Source: Nitrospirota bacterium (GTDB taxonomy: Bacteria > Nitrospirota > Thermodesulfovibrionia > Thermodesulfovibrionales > JdFR-88). From it: a stretch of 64,000 nt of DNA. The position numbers were made by a program, and so were the translations under genes. The stretch lies in assembly GCA_021813405.1 (NCBI GenBank), contig JAKAKS010000022.1, positions 246,375 to 310,374 on the forward strand, written 5' to 3'. Positions 34,388 to 42,629 of this stretch are shown here, piece after piece; the stretch's first letter is position 1, and each line of letters starts with the position of its first letter. Below the pieces are notes generated by a model. That model ran no database searches, was not told the DNA's origin, and saw nothing but the letters and a program-made list of their open reading frames with translations.

Positions 34388-35503
34388 ATGTTTGTCCTGA
34401 TAGCTTCACTTATTCAAATAATAATTGTTCTTGCCCATCTGCTTGTTTACAAGGCCGCATTCAGGTTTATTGCCCTGCCAGCAGGGGGGCTTTTCCCAAT
34501 TGTGTTCAGGGCACTCTTTTTTGTCCTGCCGTTCAGTTTTCTGGCGTCCTCTTTCCTGGCCTATGGGCATAACAGCCTGTTTACCCGTGTCTTTTACACG
34601 GCGGCCGCAATGTGGCTTGGATATCTTATTTATTTTTTCTTTGCCGCGCTATTTCTTTACCTTCTGCTTGGCCTTGCAAAATTATCCATATTGCCTTTCA
34701 GGCCAGCCGCGCCGCACTGGGGGATTGTACTGTTTTCAGTGGCCTTTGTTGCAGGCAGCCTGGCAATTGCCAATGCCAGGGCCATTCGCGTAACCAGGCT
34801 TTCAGTGCAGCTGCCGGGGGCGCCCCGGCAATGGATAGGCAGAAGGGCCGTGTGGGTGAGCGATCTTCACCTGGGGCAGATATTGGGGCAGGGCTTTTCA
34901 ACTGGAATTGCGGACAAGATCAACCGGCTTGCCCCCGATATTGTCTTTCTTGGCGGAGATATCTGGGACGGGCTTGCGGCGCCCGGCCATGAGTTGATAG
35001 GCCCGCTGGCCCGCATGAAAACACCTTTGGGAATCTATTTCATCACGGGCAATCATGAGGAGTTTTCAAGGGCCGCAACGGCCGCGTATATGAAAATTGC
35101 CCATGAGGCCGGGGTGCAGATATTAAACGGTAGAAAAATCGAGCTGGACGGCGTTCAACTGCTCGGCCTTGGTTACACGGAATCCTCGGGGCAAAAGAGA
35201 TTTGCGGCGGCCCTGGCCAGGCTTGGGCCGGACAGGGCCATGCCCTCCATACTGCTTAAGCATTCGCCGGCGAATTTCGCCGTATCTGAAGATGCGGGAA
35301 TAACGCTGCAACTTTCGGGCCATACCCATCATGGCCAGCTGTTTCCTGTAAACCTGATAACGCCTCTGGTTTATAACGGGTACGATTCCGGGCTTAAAAA
35401 GGAAAGGGGCACGGTATTTTATACTTCAAGCGGCGCTGGGACATGGGGGCCGCCCTTGCGCCTTGGCACACGCCCGGAGATAGTTTTAATTCAGTTCAGA
35501 TAG
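34388..35503 (+). CDS. membrane metallophosphoesterase (YaeI-like)
   Basis: 371 residues. Four to five N-terminal transmembrane helices (about 5-25, 35-55, 70-105, 115-130) are followed by a calcineurin-like phosphoesterase domain with all metal-binding motifs: SDLHLGQ (DxH), GGDIWDG (GDxxD), TGNHEEF (GNHE), LKHSPAN and SGHTHHGQ. Such proteins are often annotated as YaeI/LpxH-like phosphodiesterases with phospholipid or LPS-precursor substrates; the substrate here is unknown. The last 18 bases overlap the end of the opposite-strand RNase gene. Confidence 0.85.
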   Translation: MFVLIASLIQIIIVLAHLLVYKAAFRFIALPAGGLFPIVFRALFFVLPFSFLASSFLAYGHNSLFTRVFYTAAAMWLGYLIYFFFAALFLYLLLGLAKLSILPFRPAAPHWGIVLFSVAFVAGSLAIANARAIRVTRLSVQLPGAPRQWIGRRAVWVSDLHLGQILGQGFSTGIADKINRLAPDIVFLGGDIWDGLAAPGHELIGPLARMKTPLGIYFITGNHEEFSRAATAAYMKIAHEAGVQILNGRKIELDGVQLLGLGYTESSGQKRFAAALARLGPDRAMPSILLKHSPANFAVSEDAGITLQLSGHTHHGQLFPVNLITPLVYNGYDSGLKKERGTVFYTSSGAGTWGPPLRLGTRPEIVLIQFR

Positions 35504-37162
35504 ATCTGCAATTATCCCGCTGCTGGACTTCTTTACTATCTTCCTGCTCCGCTTTTCAGGGCGCTTGGGATTCTTTTGAGGTGCGGCCGGTTTTGCAGGC
35601 CCGCCTTGCTCCGCTTGCTTTTCCGGCTCCGGCGCGGGCTTTTCCTTTTCTATGTTGATCTCGTATTGCCCGGGCTGGACCGCCGGGTCCGATACGATCT
35701 CTATTGTTATCCTATACTCCTTTTCCAGGGCGGCCAGCTCGCCCCTCCTGGCGTTTGCAAGCATGTTTGCGCTTGCCACTGGCAGGCGGCAGGTGATGCC
35801 TTTTGTCCCTTCAAGGCTTGCCTTTGCGTGTATATCTCTCATTACGGAAAGGGCAAGCATTTCATCCGTTTTCACGGCGCCCTTGCCGGAACATGCCGGG
35901 CATTTTTTGTATGTGGACTCATGGTACGTCATCCTCATCCGCTCCCGGGTCATCTCCAGCATGCCGAACCTGGATATGCCGGTTATGTCCGTGTGGGCCT
36001 TGTCGTGGCTGAGGGCGGCTTTAAGCCTTGCCTCCACTTCCCTGCGGTTTTTGGATGATTCCATATCAATAAAATCGATTACCACCAGCCCGCCGATGTC
36101 ACGCAGCCGCAGTTGACGTGCTATCTCGTCGGCGGCCTCCAAATTGGTGGAAAGGGCGGTCTGCTCTATGTTCTTTTCTTTCCTGCTCCTGCCGGAGTTG
36201 ATGTCTATGGCCGTAAGGGCCTCGGTTTTGTCGAAAACCATGTAGCCCCGTGAGGGGAGGTTTACAAACCGCTCTCCCAGTTTGGATATCTGGTCTTCTA
36301 TCTTGTAAACATCGAATATGGGCCTTTTTTCCTTGTAGAGCTTTATATTTATCTTCCGGAATGGCAGGGTTTGCCTTAGGAAATTCTTTACGGTTTTCAA
36401 AGTCTCGTTTTCATCCACAAGCACTTCATGGACGTCGCTGGTCAGGTAGTCCCTCACGGTGCGCACGGCGATATCGTGCTCCTTGTAAATAAGGGTTGGC
36501 CCATGCGTCTCCGCGGCTTTTTTCTTTATCCCGGCCCATAATTTGGTGAGGTATTTAAGGTCGTTTGAAAGCTCCTGGGCGGTCTTGTCTATCCCGGCGG
36601 TCCTCAGGATAAATCCCATCTTGGGCGGCAGCTTCAGCGTGCCAAACACTTCCTGCATCCGCGCCCGTTCCTTCTTGTCCTCTATTTTTCTGGAGATGCC
36701 CACCTTCTCCCTGCCGGGCATCATGACTATGTATCTGCCCGGCAATGAAAGATAAGTGGTGAGGTTCGCCCCTTTTGTCTCCCTCTCGTCCTTTTCCACC
36801 TGCACGATTATCTCCTGCCCCTTGGAAAGGACGTTTTGTATCTTCTTGTTTCTAATCCGGGGCTCTTCACCGCTGGCGCCGTCGTCCTCGCCGCCGGGGG
36901 CTTCCGCTTTTTGGCCCCCCCCCATGTACTCCGGCGATATCTCCCTTAGCTGGAGAAAACCGTGTTTTGCGGGGCCGAAATCTATGAACGCGGCCTGCAA
37001 GGAGGGCTCCACACTTTTTACAACGCCTTTATAAATGTTTCCCCTTAGCTGCTCCTTCGCGGAGACCTCCGCGTAAAAATCCACCAAAACGCCTTCTTCG
37101 ATTATGGATACCCTTTTTTCTTCCGGGTATTTGGCATTTATGAGTATCAGCTTTTTTTTCAT
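35486..37162 (-). CDS. rng: ribonuclease E/G family endoribonuclease
   Basis: 558 residues. The N-terminal half has an S1 domain (LRGNIYKGVVKSVEPSLQAAFIDFG, GFLQLREI) with an acidic insertion, then the RNase-H-like and DNase-I-like catalytic region with Asp residues in TAIDINSGRS and VVIDFIDM, and the zinc-link CPACSGKG. A Pro/Lys-rich tail of about 60 residues follows; it is shorter than the E. coli RNase E degradosome scaffold, so it is closer to RNase G with an extension. It processes rRNA and decays mRNA. A -10-like TATAAC ends 5 bases before the ATG. Confidence 0.9.
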   Translation of the reverse strand: MKKKLILINAKYPEEKRVSIIEEGVLVDFYAEVSAKEQLRGNIYKGVVKSVEPSLQAAFIDFGPAKHGFLQLREISPEYMGGGQKAEAPGGEDDGASGEEPRIRNKKIQNVLSKGQEIIVQVEKDERETKGANLTTYLSLPGRYIVMMPGREKVGISRKIEDKKERARMQEVFGTLKLPPKMGFILRTAGIDKTAQELSNDLKYLTKLWAGIKKKAAETHGPTLIYKEHDIAVRTVRDYLTSDVHEVLVDENETLKTVKNFLRQTLPFRKINIKLYKEKRPIFDVYKIEDQISKLGERFVNLPSRGYMVFDKTEALTAIDINSGRSRKEKNIEQTALSTNLEAADEIARQLRLRDIGGLVVIDFIDMESSKNRREVEARLKAALSHDKAHTDITGISRFGMLEMTRERMRMTYHESTYKKCPACSGKGAVKTDEMLALSVMRDIHAKASLEGTKGITCRLPVASANMLANARRGELAALEKEYRITIEIVSDPAVQPGQYEINIEKEKPAPEPEKQAEQGGPAKPAAPQKNPKRPEKRSRKIVKKSSSGIIADLSELN

Positions 37163-37167
37163 TAAAG

Positions 37168-37173
37168 GTTATA
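37168..37173 (-). promoter_or_regulatory. -10 hexamer directly before the rng start
   Basis: TATAAC on the minus strand ends 5 bases before the ATG at 37162. No Shine-Dalgarno sequence is visible, suggesting a leaderless or near-leaderless message. Confidence 0.3.
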
Positions 37174-37268
37174 TTGGTCCTTCCCGGCCAAATTTTTGAT
37201 CATATTAAGTATATCAAAATAAGTATTCGCCAGTATGCTTAATTGTCCGGCGGGGCCTGATTTTTCTG

Positions 37269-38429
37269 CTATGAGGCCTTATTAGGGCCAAGCGGTTTTT
37301 TCAAAACCGTCTGCCCTGCCATATTCCCGGCATATTGCTGTGGGCCGGCCGGGGCGTCCTCCTGCCTTGAGGCGGGCGGCAGGAACCGCTCGAAGATTTT
37401 TTTGTCGTTGGCCTTCATGTGGGCTTCCTGTGGGGAGATTAGCTTCCTCATAAGAAATTCCATTATGGCCTGGTCCAGCAGCTGCATGCCTTCGCCTCTT
37501 CCGGTCTGGATTACCGAGGGTATCTGGAAGGTCTTGCCTTCCCTTATCATATTGCCCGTTGCGTTATTCACAAACAGTATCTCTATTGCGGCTATCCTGC
37601 CCGGCTTGTCCGCCCGTTTCAAAAGCTGCTGGGCCACCACCCCTTTCAGCGATTCCGACAGCATAGTGCGTATCTGGGCCTGCTGGCCTGCCGGGAAGGC
37701 GTCTATTATCCTGTCCACGGTCTTTGCGGCTGAGCTTGTGTGCAGGGTGCCAAAGACCAGATGGCCGGTCTCCGCGGCTGTAATGGCAAGCTCTATGGTC
37801 TCCAGGTCCCTCATCTCGCCAACAAGGATCACGTCCGGGTCCTCGCGCAGCGCCGCCCTCAGCGCCGAGGCAAATGAATCCGTGTGCGTTCCGCTTTCCC
37901 GCTGGTTTACAAGGCAGCTTTTGTTCTGGTGAACAAACTCTATCGGGTCCTCGATTGTAAGTATGTGGTCTTTGCGGTTCTGGTTTATATAGTCGATTAT
38001 GGCGGCAAGGGTGGTCGATTTCCCGCTTCCGGTAGGGCCGGTTACAAGCACAAGCCCCCGGCTCATATTGGCGAATTTCAGCACCTGCTTTGGAAGCGAA
38101 AGCTCCTCTACGCTCAGTATCTTGCTCGGGATGAACCTGAAGACGGCCCCCAGGCCCCTTTTCTGCTGGAAATAATTGGCCCTGAACCGGGCCACGCCGG
38201 GCAGCTCATAAGCGAAATCCAGGTCTCTTTTCTGGTTGAAATGTTTTTTCTGTTCCTCCGTGAGTATCTCGAAAAGAAGTGCCTCCATTATCCCGCTGGT
38301 AAGCACCTGGTAGTCCATCTCCTCCAGTTCGCCGTGCCTTCGCAGCTTGGGCTTGGCCCCCACGCTCAGGTGCAGGTCGCTGGCGCCTTCGGAAATAACG
38401 GCTTTAAAGAAAAAATCCAGTTTAGCCAT
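37269..38429 (-). CDS. pilT: PilT/PilU-type twitching motility retraction ATPase
   Basis: 386 residues. A hexameric ATPase that powers type IV pilus retraction at the inner membrane. Walker A GPTGSGKST (131-139), the Asp box LTIEDPIEFVHQNKSC, Walker B PDVILVGEMRDLET and the His box ETGHLVFGTLHTSSAAKT are intact. The C-terminal AIRNLIRE-type motif of PilT is not seen; instead the helix reads FLMRKLISPQEAHMKANDKKIFERFLP, more like PilU. It overlaps the upstream PilB-like gene by 8 bases. Other pilus genes are outside the window. Confidence 0.9.
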   Translation of the reverse strand: MAKLDFFFKAVISEGASDLHLSVGAKPKLRRHGELEEMDYQVLTSGIMEALLFEILTEEQKKHFNQKRDLDFAYELPGVARFRANYFQQKRGLGAVFRFIPSKILSVEELSLPKQVLKFANMSRGLVLVTGPTGSGKSTTLAAIIDYINQNRKDHILTIEDPIEFVHQNKSCLVNQRESGTHTDSFASALRAALREDPDVILVGEMRDLETIELAITAAETGHLVFGTLHTSSAAKTVDRIIDAFPAGQQAQIRTMLSESLKGVVAQQLLKRADKPGRIAAIEILFVNNATGNMIREGKTFQIPSVIQTGRGEGMQLLDQAIMEFLMRKLISPQEAHMKANDKKIFERFLPPASRQEDAPAGPQQYAGNMAGQTVLKKPLGPNKAS

Positions 38430-39477
38430 GGCGGTTTTTTAATTCCGAAGACGGATAAATACCTTCTATCCGGGCAAATGAATATCCAAGGCCGGCGCAG
38501 CTTTTGCAGCCTGCGCCTCCGCAATCCGGGCACAAGCCTGGCCTGTAACCCTTTACATGGCACCCGTCCACGCCGGCAGGGGCCGAGTCCGCCGCAAATA
38601 TGGCCTTGCCATTAACCGGGCCGCCTCCAGTAAGACTAAAGTAAGGGTATTCTTCAAGGGGCCCGGACGAATAGAAAAAATTTGGCAGGCCGTTGACCTG
38701 GGCATCGGTAAGCACAATCTCATCGGGCTTGCAGAGGCCAAAAAGGCCCAGCACGGCCGGGTATCTTTCCGGGCAGGCCCGGTTCAGCACCGGATAGATG
38801 GATAGCACTGTGCCCTTGCCATCCGTGCCCTCGCTGTAAAGAAAAGGCACACGCATGGTCTCCAGCGCCATGAATATTCGGTCCGCCTCGAACTTTTCCT
38901 CTATCGGGGGCATGGGCCTGGTTATCCCGCAGCCCGACAGGCTGATGCCCAGGTTTGCGCCAAGCAGAAAATCCAGCCTGTAAAACGAGGTGTTATTTAT
39001 CCTTGGGAAAAGCTCCTCCAGGTATGAGACAAGCGCCTGCTCGGCACCCCTGGGGATTAATTTTTTCAGGATGGCCTCTATCTTTCCGGCGTTGCCGGAG
39101 GATACGTGTATTTCCTTGCCGGACTTGTTTTTCAGGTAATCGAATGCCGGTGCGTTAAAAGGGTCCGAAGTAACTATCCATATCCCTGCTTCGGTCTCAA
39201 ATACCGGCAATATGCTGTTTTTCAGCAGAAACTTTACAGGGAACCTCTGTACCAGTTCCATATCCAGCCCGTTTTCATCGACGAAAACATATGGGGTGTC
39301 AATCTGCTTGCTGAGCACCCATTCCAGGTCCTCCATGCTTACCTTCCGCATCCTTACAAGCAGTTCTCCAAGCCTCAGGCCGGTGGTTTTTTGCAATTTC
39401 AGCGCCTGCGCTATACTCCCGTTATCTATAAGACCGTAATCGATGAGCAGTTCGCCTATGGTCTTTTTAATTTTCAT
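38422..39477 (-). CDS. degenerate PilB/GspE-like protein without an ATPase core
   Basis: 351 residues. The N-terminus (1-155) is an MshEN/GspE-N domain (KKTIGELLIDYGLIDNG, KTTGLRLGELLVRMRKVSMEDLEWVL). In PilB and MshE this domain can bind cyclic di-GMP. The central region has some PilB-like spacing (PVLNRACPERYPAVLG) but no Walker A or B motif. The C-terminus keeps the tetracysteine zinc motif of extension ATPases (LCPDCGGAGCKSCAG) before YSFARIEGIYP. It therefore looks like a pseudo-ATPase, probably a regulator or assembly partner of the overlapping PilT. Confidence 0.7.
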   Translation of the reverse strand: MKIKKTIGELLIDYGLIDNGSIAQALKLQKTTGLRLGELLVRMRKVSMEDLEWVLSKQIDTPYVFVDENGLDMELVQRFPVKFLLKNSILPVFETEAGIWIVTSDPFNAPAFDYLKNKSGKEIHVSSGNAGKIEAILKKLIPRGAEQALVSYLEELFPRINNTSFYRLDFLLGANLGISLSGCGITRPMPPIEEKFEADRIFMALETMRVPFLYSEGTDGKGTVLSIYPVLNRACPERYPAVLGLFGLCKPDEIVLTDAQVNGLPNFFYSSGPLEEYPYFSLTGGGPVNGKAIFAADSAPAGVDGCHVKGYRPGLCPDCGGAGCKSCAGLGYSFARIEGIYPSSELKNRHG

Positions 39478-39589
39478 CTGTGGATGCCATTATGAATTAT
39501 CTTTACGGCCATCCTATAAATATGCTCTTTTTACGCGGGTTTTTCAAATGCATGCACGGCCCCTGCGGCCCTTGCGGGCGGACATAGGT

Positions 39590-39595
39590 TATAGT
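39590..39595 (+). promoter_or_regulatory. -10 hexamer before the SprT-like gene
   Basis: TATAGT ends 6 bases before the ATG at 39602, and no Shine-Dalgarno sequence is present. Confidence 0.3.
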
Positions 39596-39601
39596 TACAG
39601 C

Positions 39602-40327
39602 ATGCCTTTTCACAGTGGAGCCCCCAAGGAAGATGCCCAATCCCGGCTTCCTTTTGAATGGGATGAAAGCGCGCTTGCAAACAAGCTGGCGCTGCTTACG
39701 GGCAGCCCTGTTTCACTTGCCATCACGTCCAACGGCGTAAGCGTTTTGCACGCAAGGAGGACGCCTTCCGGCATGAAGCTGCGGCTGCACAGGATATTTT
39801 TAAAGGCCGGCCCTGAGGTAATAAACGAAGTGGCCCGGTTTGCCAGGGGGCGCAAAAGGGGTGAGCGTTTTCCTGTTTTAAGCGGCTACATTAAGGAAAA
39901 CGCCGGGCTCATAGAAAGAGAACGCGCCGGGAGAACAGGCAGAAAATCCATACTGCGGCAAATAGGCAGGTTCCATGACCTTTCGCAGATATACCAGGCC
40001 ATTAACGAGGAATATTTTGATGGCAAAATAGATTGCGGTATAACATGGGGGAAAAAATCCGGCATAAGGGGAGCAAGGAAACAGACGCTTGGGTGCTATA
40101 TATACCCAAGAAACGGGGCGAAGGGGCTGATAAGGATCAATCCGACACTGGACAGCAAAAACACGCCCGCTTTCTATATCCGCTTTGTTGTATATCATGA
40201 GATGCTCCATGCGGATTTAGGCGAGGCAAGGCAAAACGGCAGGCGGATTGTGCATGGCCCTGAGTTCAGGCGAAGGGAAAAACTGTTCAAGGAGTATGGG
40301 AAAGCGGTGGCGCGGGAAACAAGATAG
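39602..40327 (+). CDS. SprT-like zinc metallopeptidase-fold protein
   Basis: 241 residues from the ATG at 39602; the open frame continues upstream but ATG 39548 lacks support. The C-terminal SprT-like domain (about 125-241) carries the zinc-binding HEMLHADLG (HExxH) and a third ligand candidate in HGPEFRRREKLFKEYG. RHDLSQIYQAINEEYFDGKI is a typical SprT lead-in. Bacterial SprT proteins are putative proteases; eukaryotic Spartan degrades DNA-protein crosslinks, but the bacterial role is not established. Confidence 0.82.
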   Translation: MPFHSGAPKEDAQSRLPFEWDESALANKLALLTGSPVSLAITSNGVSVLHARRTPSGMKLRLHRIFLKAGPEVINEVARFARGRKRGERFPVLSGYIKENAGLIERERAGRTGRKSILRQIGRFHDLSQIYQAINEEYFDGKIDCGITWGKKSGIRGARKQTLGCYIYPRNGAKGLIRINPTLDSKNTPAFYIRFVVYHEMLHADLGEARQNGRRIVHGPEFRRREKLFKEYGKAVARETR

Positions 40328-40374
40328 CTGGAACTGGCCTGGAAAAGACGGTAAGGCTGCCGCACCTGCTGTTG

Positions 40375-40402
40375 TTGACACAAGACCCATCTCTGTTATT
40401 AT
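40375..40402 (+). promoter_or_regulatory. strong sigma70 promoter of the oxygenase-chorismatase operon
   Basis: Perfect TTGACA (40375-40380), 16-bp spacer, TATTAT (40397-40402, 5/6). Transcription from about 40409 would give a 30-base leader with a GGAGGG ribosome site before the ATG at 40439. Confidence 0.6.
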
Positions 40403-40438
40403 ATTTTGGTAAAAATTTATCGCTCGGCGGAGGGAAAA

Positions 40439-41203
40439 ATGCCGTTTCTGAATTTTGAGCGCATGGGCGGGGTGCCGGACGGCGAATTCCGGAACAGAAA
40501 ACCCTATCCCTGGGTGAATATAGAAGGCGGGCTGACGGCTGAAGGGTTCGATCAGCTCAGGGGCTCCATGCCCGATGCCTCCCTGTTTGAAAAATGGGAG
40601 AGCGTGAGGCGCGCCCACGGCCAGGGATATCATGACCGTTACATCCTGCACTACAAGCCGGGCGTCCCCCTTTCAAAACCGTGGCAGGGTTTTTTAGCGG
40701 AGATCAATGGGCCGGGCTATGACGCGTTTGTCCGCCGCATGCTGGGCCTGCCCTCAGATAAAAAACTGGTGCTTACATTGGAGTGGTATTATGGGTGGCA
40801 GGGCTGCGCCGTTTCGCCGCACTGCGATGCAATGCGCAAACTGGCCACGCATATCTTCTATTTCAATACCGGAGAAGACTGGAAAACAGAATGGGGCGGC
40901 AACATTTTAATTATGGACGACGGCGGGAAGCTGCGCCGGCATTCGGGCCCGTCCTTTGATGACCTGGGTGTGGCTGCCTCGCTGGACCCCAGGGGAAACG
41001 GCAGCCTGTTTTTCATGAGGACGGAACATTCCTGGCATGGTGTGCGCCCGCTGGAGTCCCCGCCGGGGCCGCTGCGGAAATTATTCATAATCACTGTAAA
41101 CCAGGTTAATTACCAGGTTGTATGGCGGCGCCTGCGCGGCAAGGACCCGGACGGCTACAGGATCGGGCCATATCAAAAGCCAACGGGCCCGCACACGTCC
41201 TAG
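40439..41203 (+). CDS. 2-oxoglutarate/Fe(II)-type oxygenase
   Basis: 254 residues from the ATG at 40439. A double-stranded beta-helix oxygenase: the iron triad is seen as HCD in VSPHCDAMRK (HxD) and the distal His in EHSWHGVRPL, with an Arg in PLRKLFIITVN placed to bind 2-oxoglutarate. FYFNTGEDWKTEWGGNILIM is typical of the prolyl-hydroxylase-like 2OG-FeII_Oxy branch. The product is unknown. It lies 7 bases upstream of the chorismatase-like gene under one strong promoter, which suggests that the two act in one small-molecule pathway. Confidence 0.75.
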   Translation: MPFLNFERMGGVPDGEFRNRKPYPWVNIEGGLTAEGFDQLRGSMPDASLFEKWESVRRAHGQGYHDRYILHYKPGVPLSKPWQGFLAEINGPGYDAFVRRMLGLPSDKKLVLTLEWYYGWQGCAVSPHCDAMRKLATHIFYFNTGEDWKTEWGGNILIMDDGGKLRRHSGPSFDDLGVAASLDPRGNGSLFFMRTEHSWHGVRPLESPPGPLRKLFIITVNQVNYQVVWRRLRGKDPDGYRIGPYQKPTGPHTS

Positions 41204-41210
41204 CTGCGGC

Positions 41211-42446
41211 ATGATGATTTCCAAATACTTTGCGGGGGAAGATTCACCCATGGCCTCATGCGCGCAATATTCCCTGATGGACCTGGGCGGCACGCGCCGC
41301 CTTGTAACGATGATTACGCCTGAGGGGCGCGGTGATTTTATAAGCCAGGCAGGCGAAGGGCTTGCCGCCATGCAGTCCATCCTGCGGGAAAACGGGGCAG
41401 CGCCGGTATTTCAGACGGTTTTTTTGCGAGATGCGGGCGACCAGGGGCAATGCCAGAAGCTTCTGAGCGCCCATTATGGCACGCAAATTCCGGTCACCAG
41501 TTTTGTTTATCAGCCTCCTTGTACGGGCGCGGCGCTTGCTATGGAAGTATGGGCGATAGGCGGCCCTTCAGTCCGTATAGAGCGGTTCAGCCAGGGGGCG
41601 CTTGCGGTGGCCCATGACGGGGTGCGCTGGGTGTATGTCTCCGGCGCGACGCCAGGAGACGCAAACCCGTCTTCCGGGGCCCATGCCCAAACTATAAACG
41701 CGCTTGGCCGGATGCAGGATGCCCTTGTAAATGCGGGAAGCAGTTTCGAGAATGTAATACGCACATGGTTTTATATCGGGGGGATAACCGGGCCTGATAA
41801 AGCCGGCGCGCCCGGCCCGCAAAGATATATAGAGTTAAACCGCGCCCGGGCCGGGTTTTACCGCGGCGTCCGTTTTTGCCCAAACGTTTCCCATCCGGAC
41901 AAATTCGAGATATACCCATCAAGCACCGGGATTGGCATGAAAGGCGAAGGGCTTGCGGCAAGCTGTCTTGCAATGGAGACCGGGCGCAGCGACGTCATGC
42001 TTATGCCTCTTGAAAATCCGCAGCAGACGCCGGCTTATGAATACAGCCGCGTCTACTCGCTTAAAAGCCCCAAGTTCTCGCGCGCTATGGCCCTTGCTAT
42101 GAGTGATTACGTCACGATTTGGATTTCCGGGACCGCCAGCATTCTCAATTCAGAAAGCCTGTATCCCGATGATGTGGAAAAACAGACCGAACAGACCATA
42201 GAAAATATTGAAAGACTGATCTCCGCCGAAAACTTTGCAGTTCACGGGGCCCAGGGGATCCGGGCGGGCTTGCAAGATCTTGCCAAGGTGCGCGTTTATG
42301 TTAAACGCCCGGAGGATTTTGCCAGGTGCAAGGCCGTCTGCGACCGCCTCCTGGCAGGGGTGCCCGCCATCTATACCGTGGCCGACGTCTGCCGGCCGGA
42401 GCTGCTGGTTGAGATAGAGGGCGCGGCATTTGTAAATCGCAAATAA
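41211..42446 (+). CDS. chorismatase-like (FkbO/Hyg5/XanB2-type) RidA-fold protein
   Basis: About 411 residues; I take the ATG at 41211 because it is the first after the upstream stop. Two RidA-like halves are evident: WVYVSGATPGDANPSSGAHAQTINALGRMQDAL in the first and ISGTASILNSESLYPDDVEKQTEQTIENIERL in the second. The C-terminal VYVKRPEDFARCKAVCD and ADVCRPELLVEIEG closely recall the chorismatase block with its catalytic Glu. Chorismatases split chorismate to hydroxybenzoates or a dihydroxycyclohexadiene acid plus pyruvate. If this is right, the neighbouring oxygenase may modify the aromatic product. Confidence 0.6.
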   Translation: MMISKYFAGEDSPMASCAQYSLMDLGGTRRLVTMITPEGRGDFISQAGEGLAAMQSILRENGAAPVFQTVFLRDAGDQGQCQKLLSAHYGTQIPVTSFVYQPPCTGAALAMEVWAIGGPSVRIERFSQGALAVAHDGVRWVYVSGATPGDANPSSGAHAQTINALGRMQDALVNAGSSFENVIRTWFYIGGITGPDKAGAPGPQRYIELNRARAGFYRGVRFCPNVSHPDKFEIYPSSTGIGMKGEGLAASCLAMETGRSDVMLMPLENPQQTPAYEYSRVYSLKSPKFSRAMALAMSDYVTIWISGTASILNSESLYPDDVEKQTEQTIENIERLISAENFAVHGAQGIRAGLQDLAKVRVYVKRPEDFARCKAVCDRLLAGVPAIYTVADVCRPELLVEIEGAAFVNRK

Positions 42447-42479
42447 AAGAAGTTCTGAGATTCTGATCAGGCTTTTCAC

Positions 42480-42551
42480 GCTTTCTCATGGGTAAAAGGA
42501 ATTTCTTTATTGGCTGTTTGGGTTGTCTTTGACGAAACGGGGAGTGCGGGA
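42480..42551 (+). repeat. 72-bp dispersed repeat, copy A
   Basis: Closely similar to 56183-56254. The core (42521-42551) reads GGTTG, two variable bases, TTTGACGAAACGG, then A..TGCGGGA with a few changes. Both copies follow the 3' end of an operon on the plus strand. No long reading frame is shared. Confidence 0.6.
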
Positions 42552-42590
42552 TCTAATCATTTTGTTGATTGCAGGTGATAACGGCCACTT

Positions 42591-42618
42591 TTGCCCGGCC
42601 CGTTGTATGTTCTATAAT
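42591..42618 (+). promoter_or_regulatory. candidate promoter of mtgA
   Basis: TTGCCC (42591-42596), 16-bp spacer, perfect TATAAT (42613-42618). The start point would be only about 5 bases before the ATG at 42630, so the message has almost no leader. Confidence 0.45.
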
Positions 42619-42629
42619 CAACTCTGCTT

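Noticed and set aside
42489..42533. 14-codon ORF with hydrophobic, Cys-containing sequence inside repeat copy A
   Set aside because: No ribosome site, and copy B does not preserve the frame.
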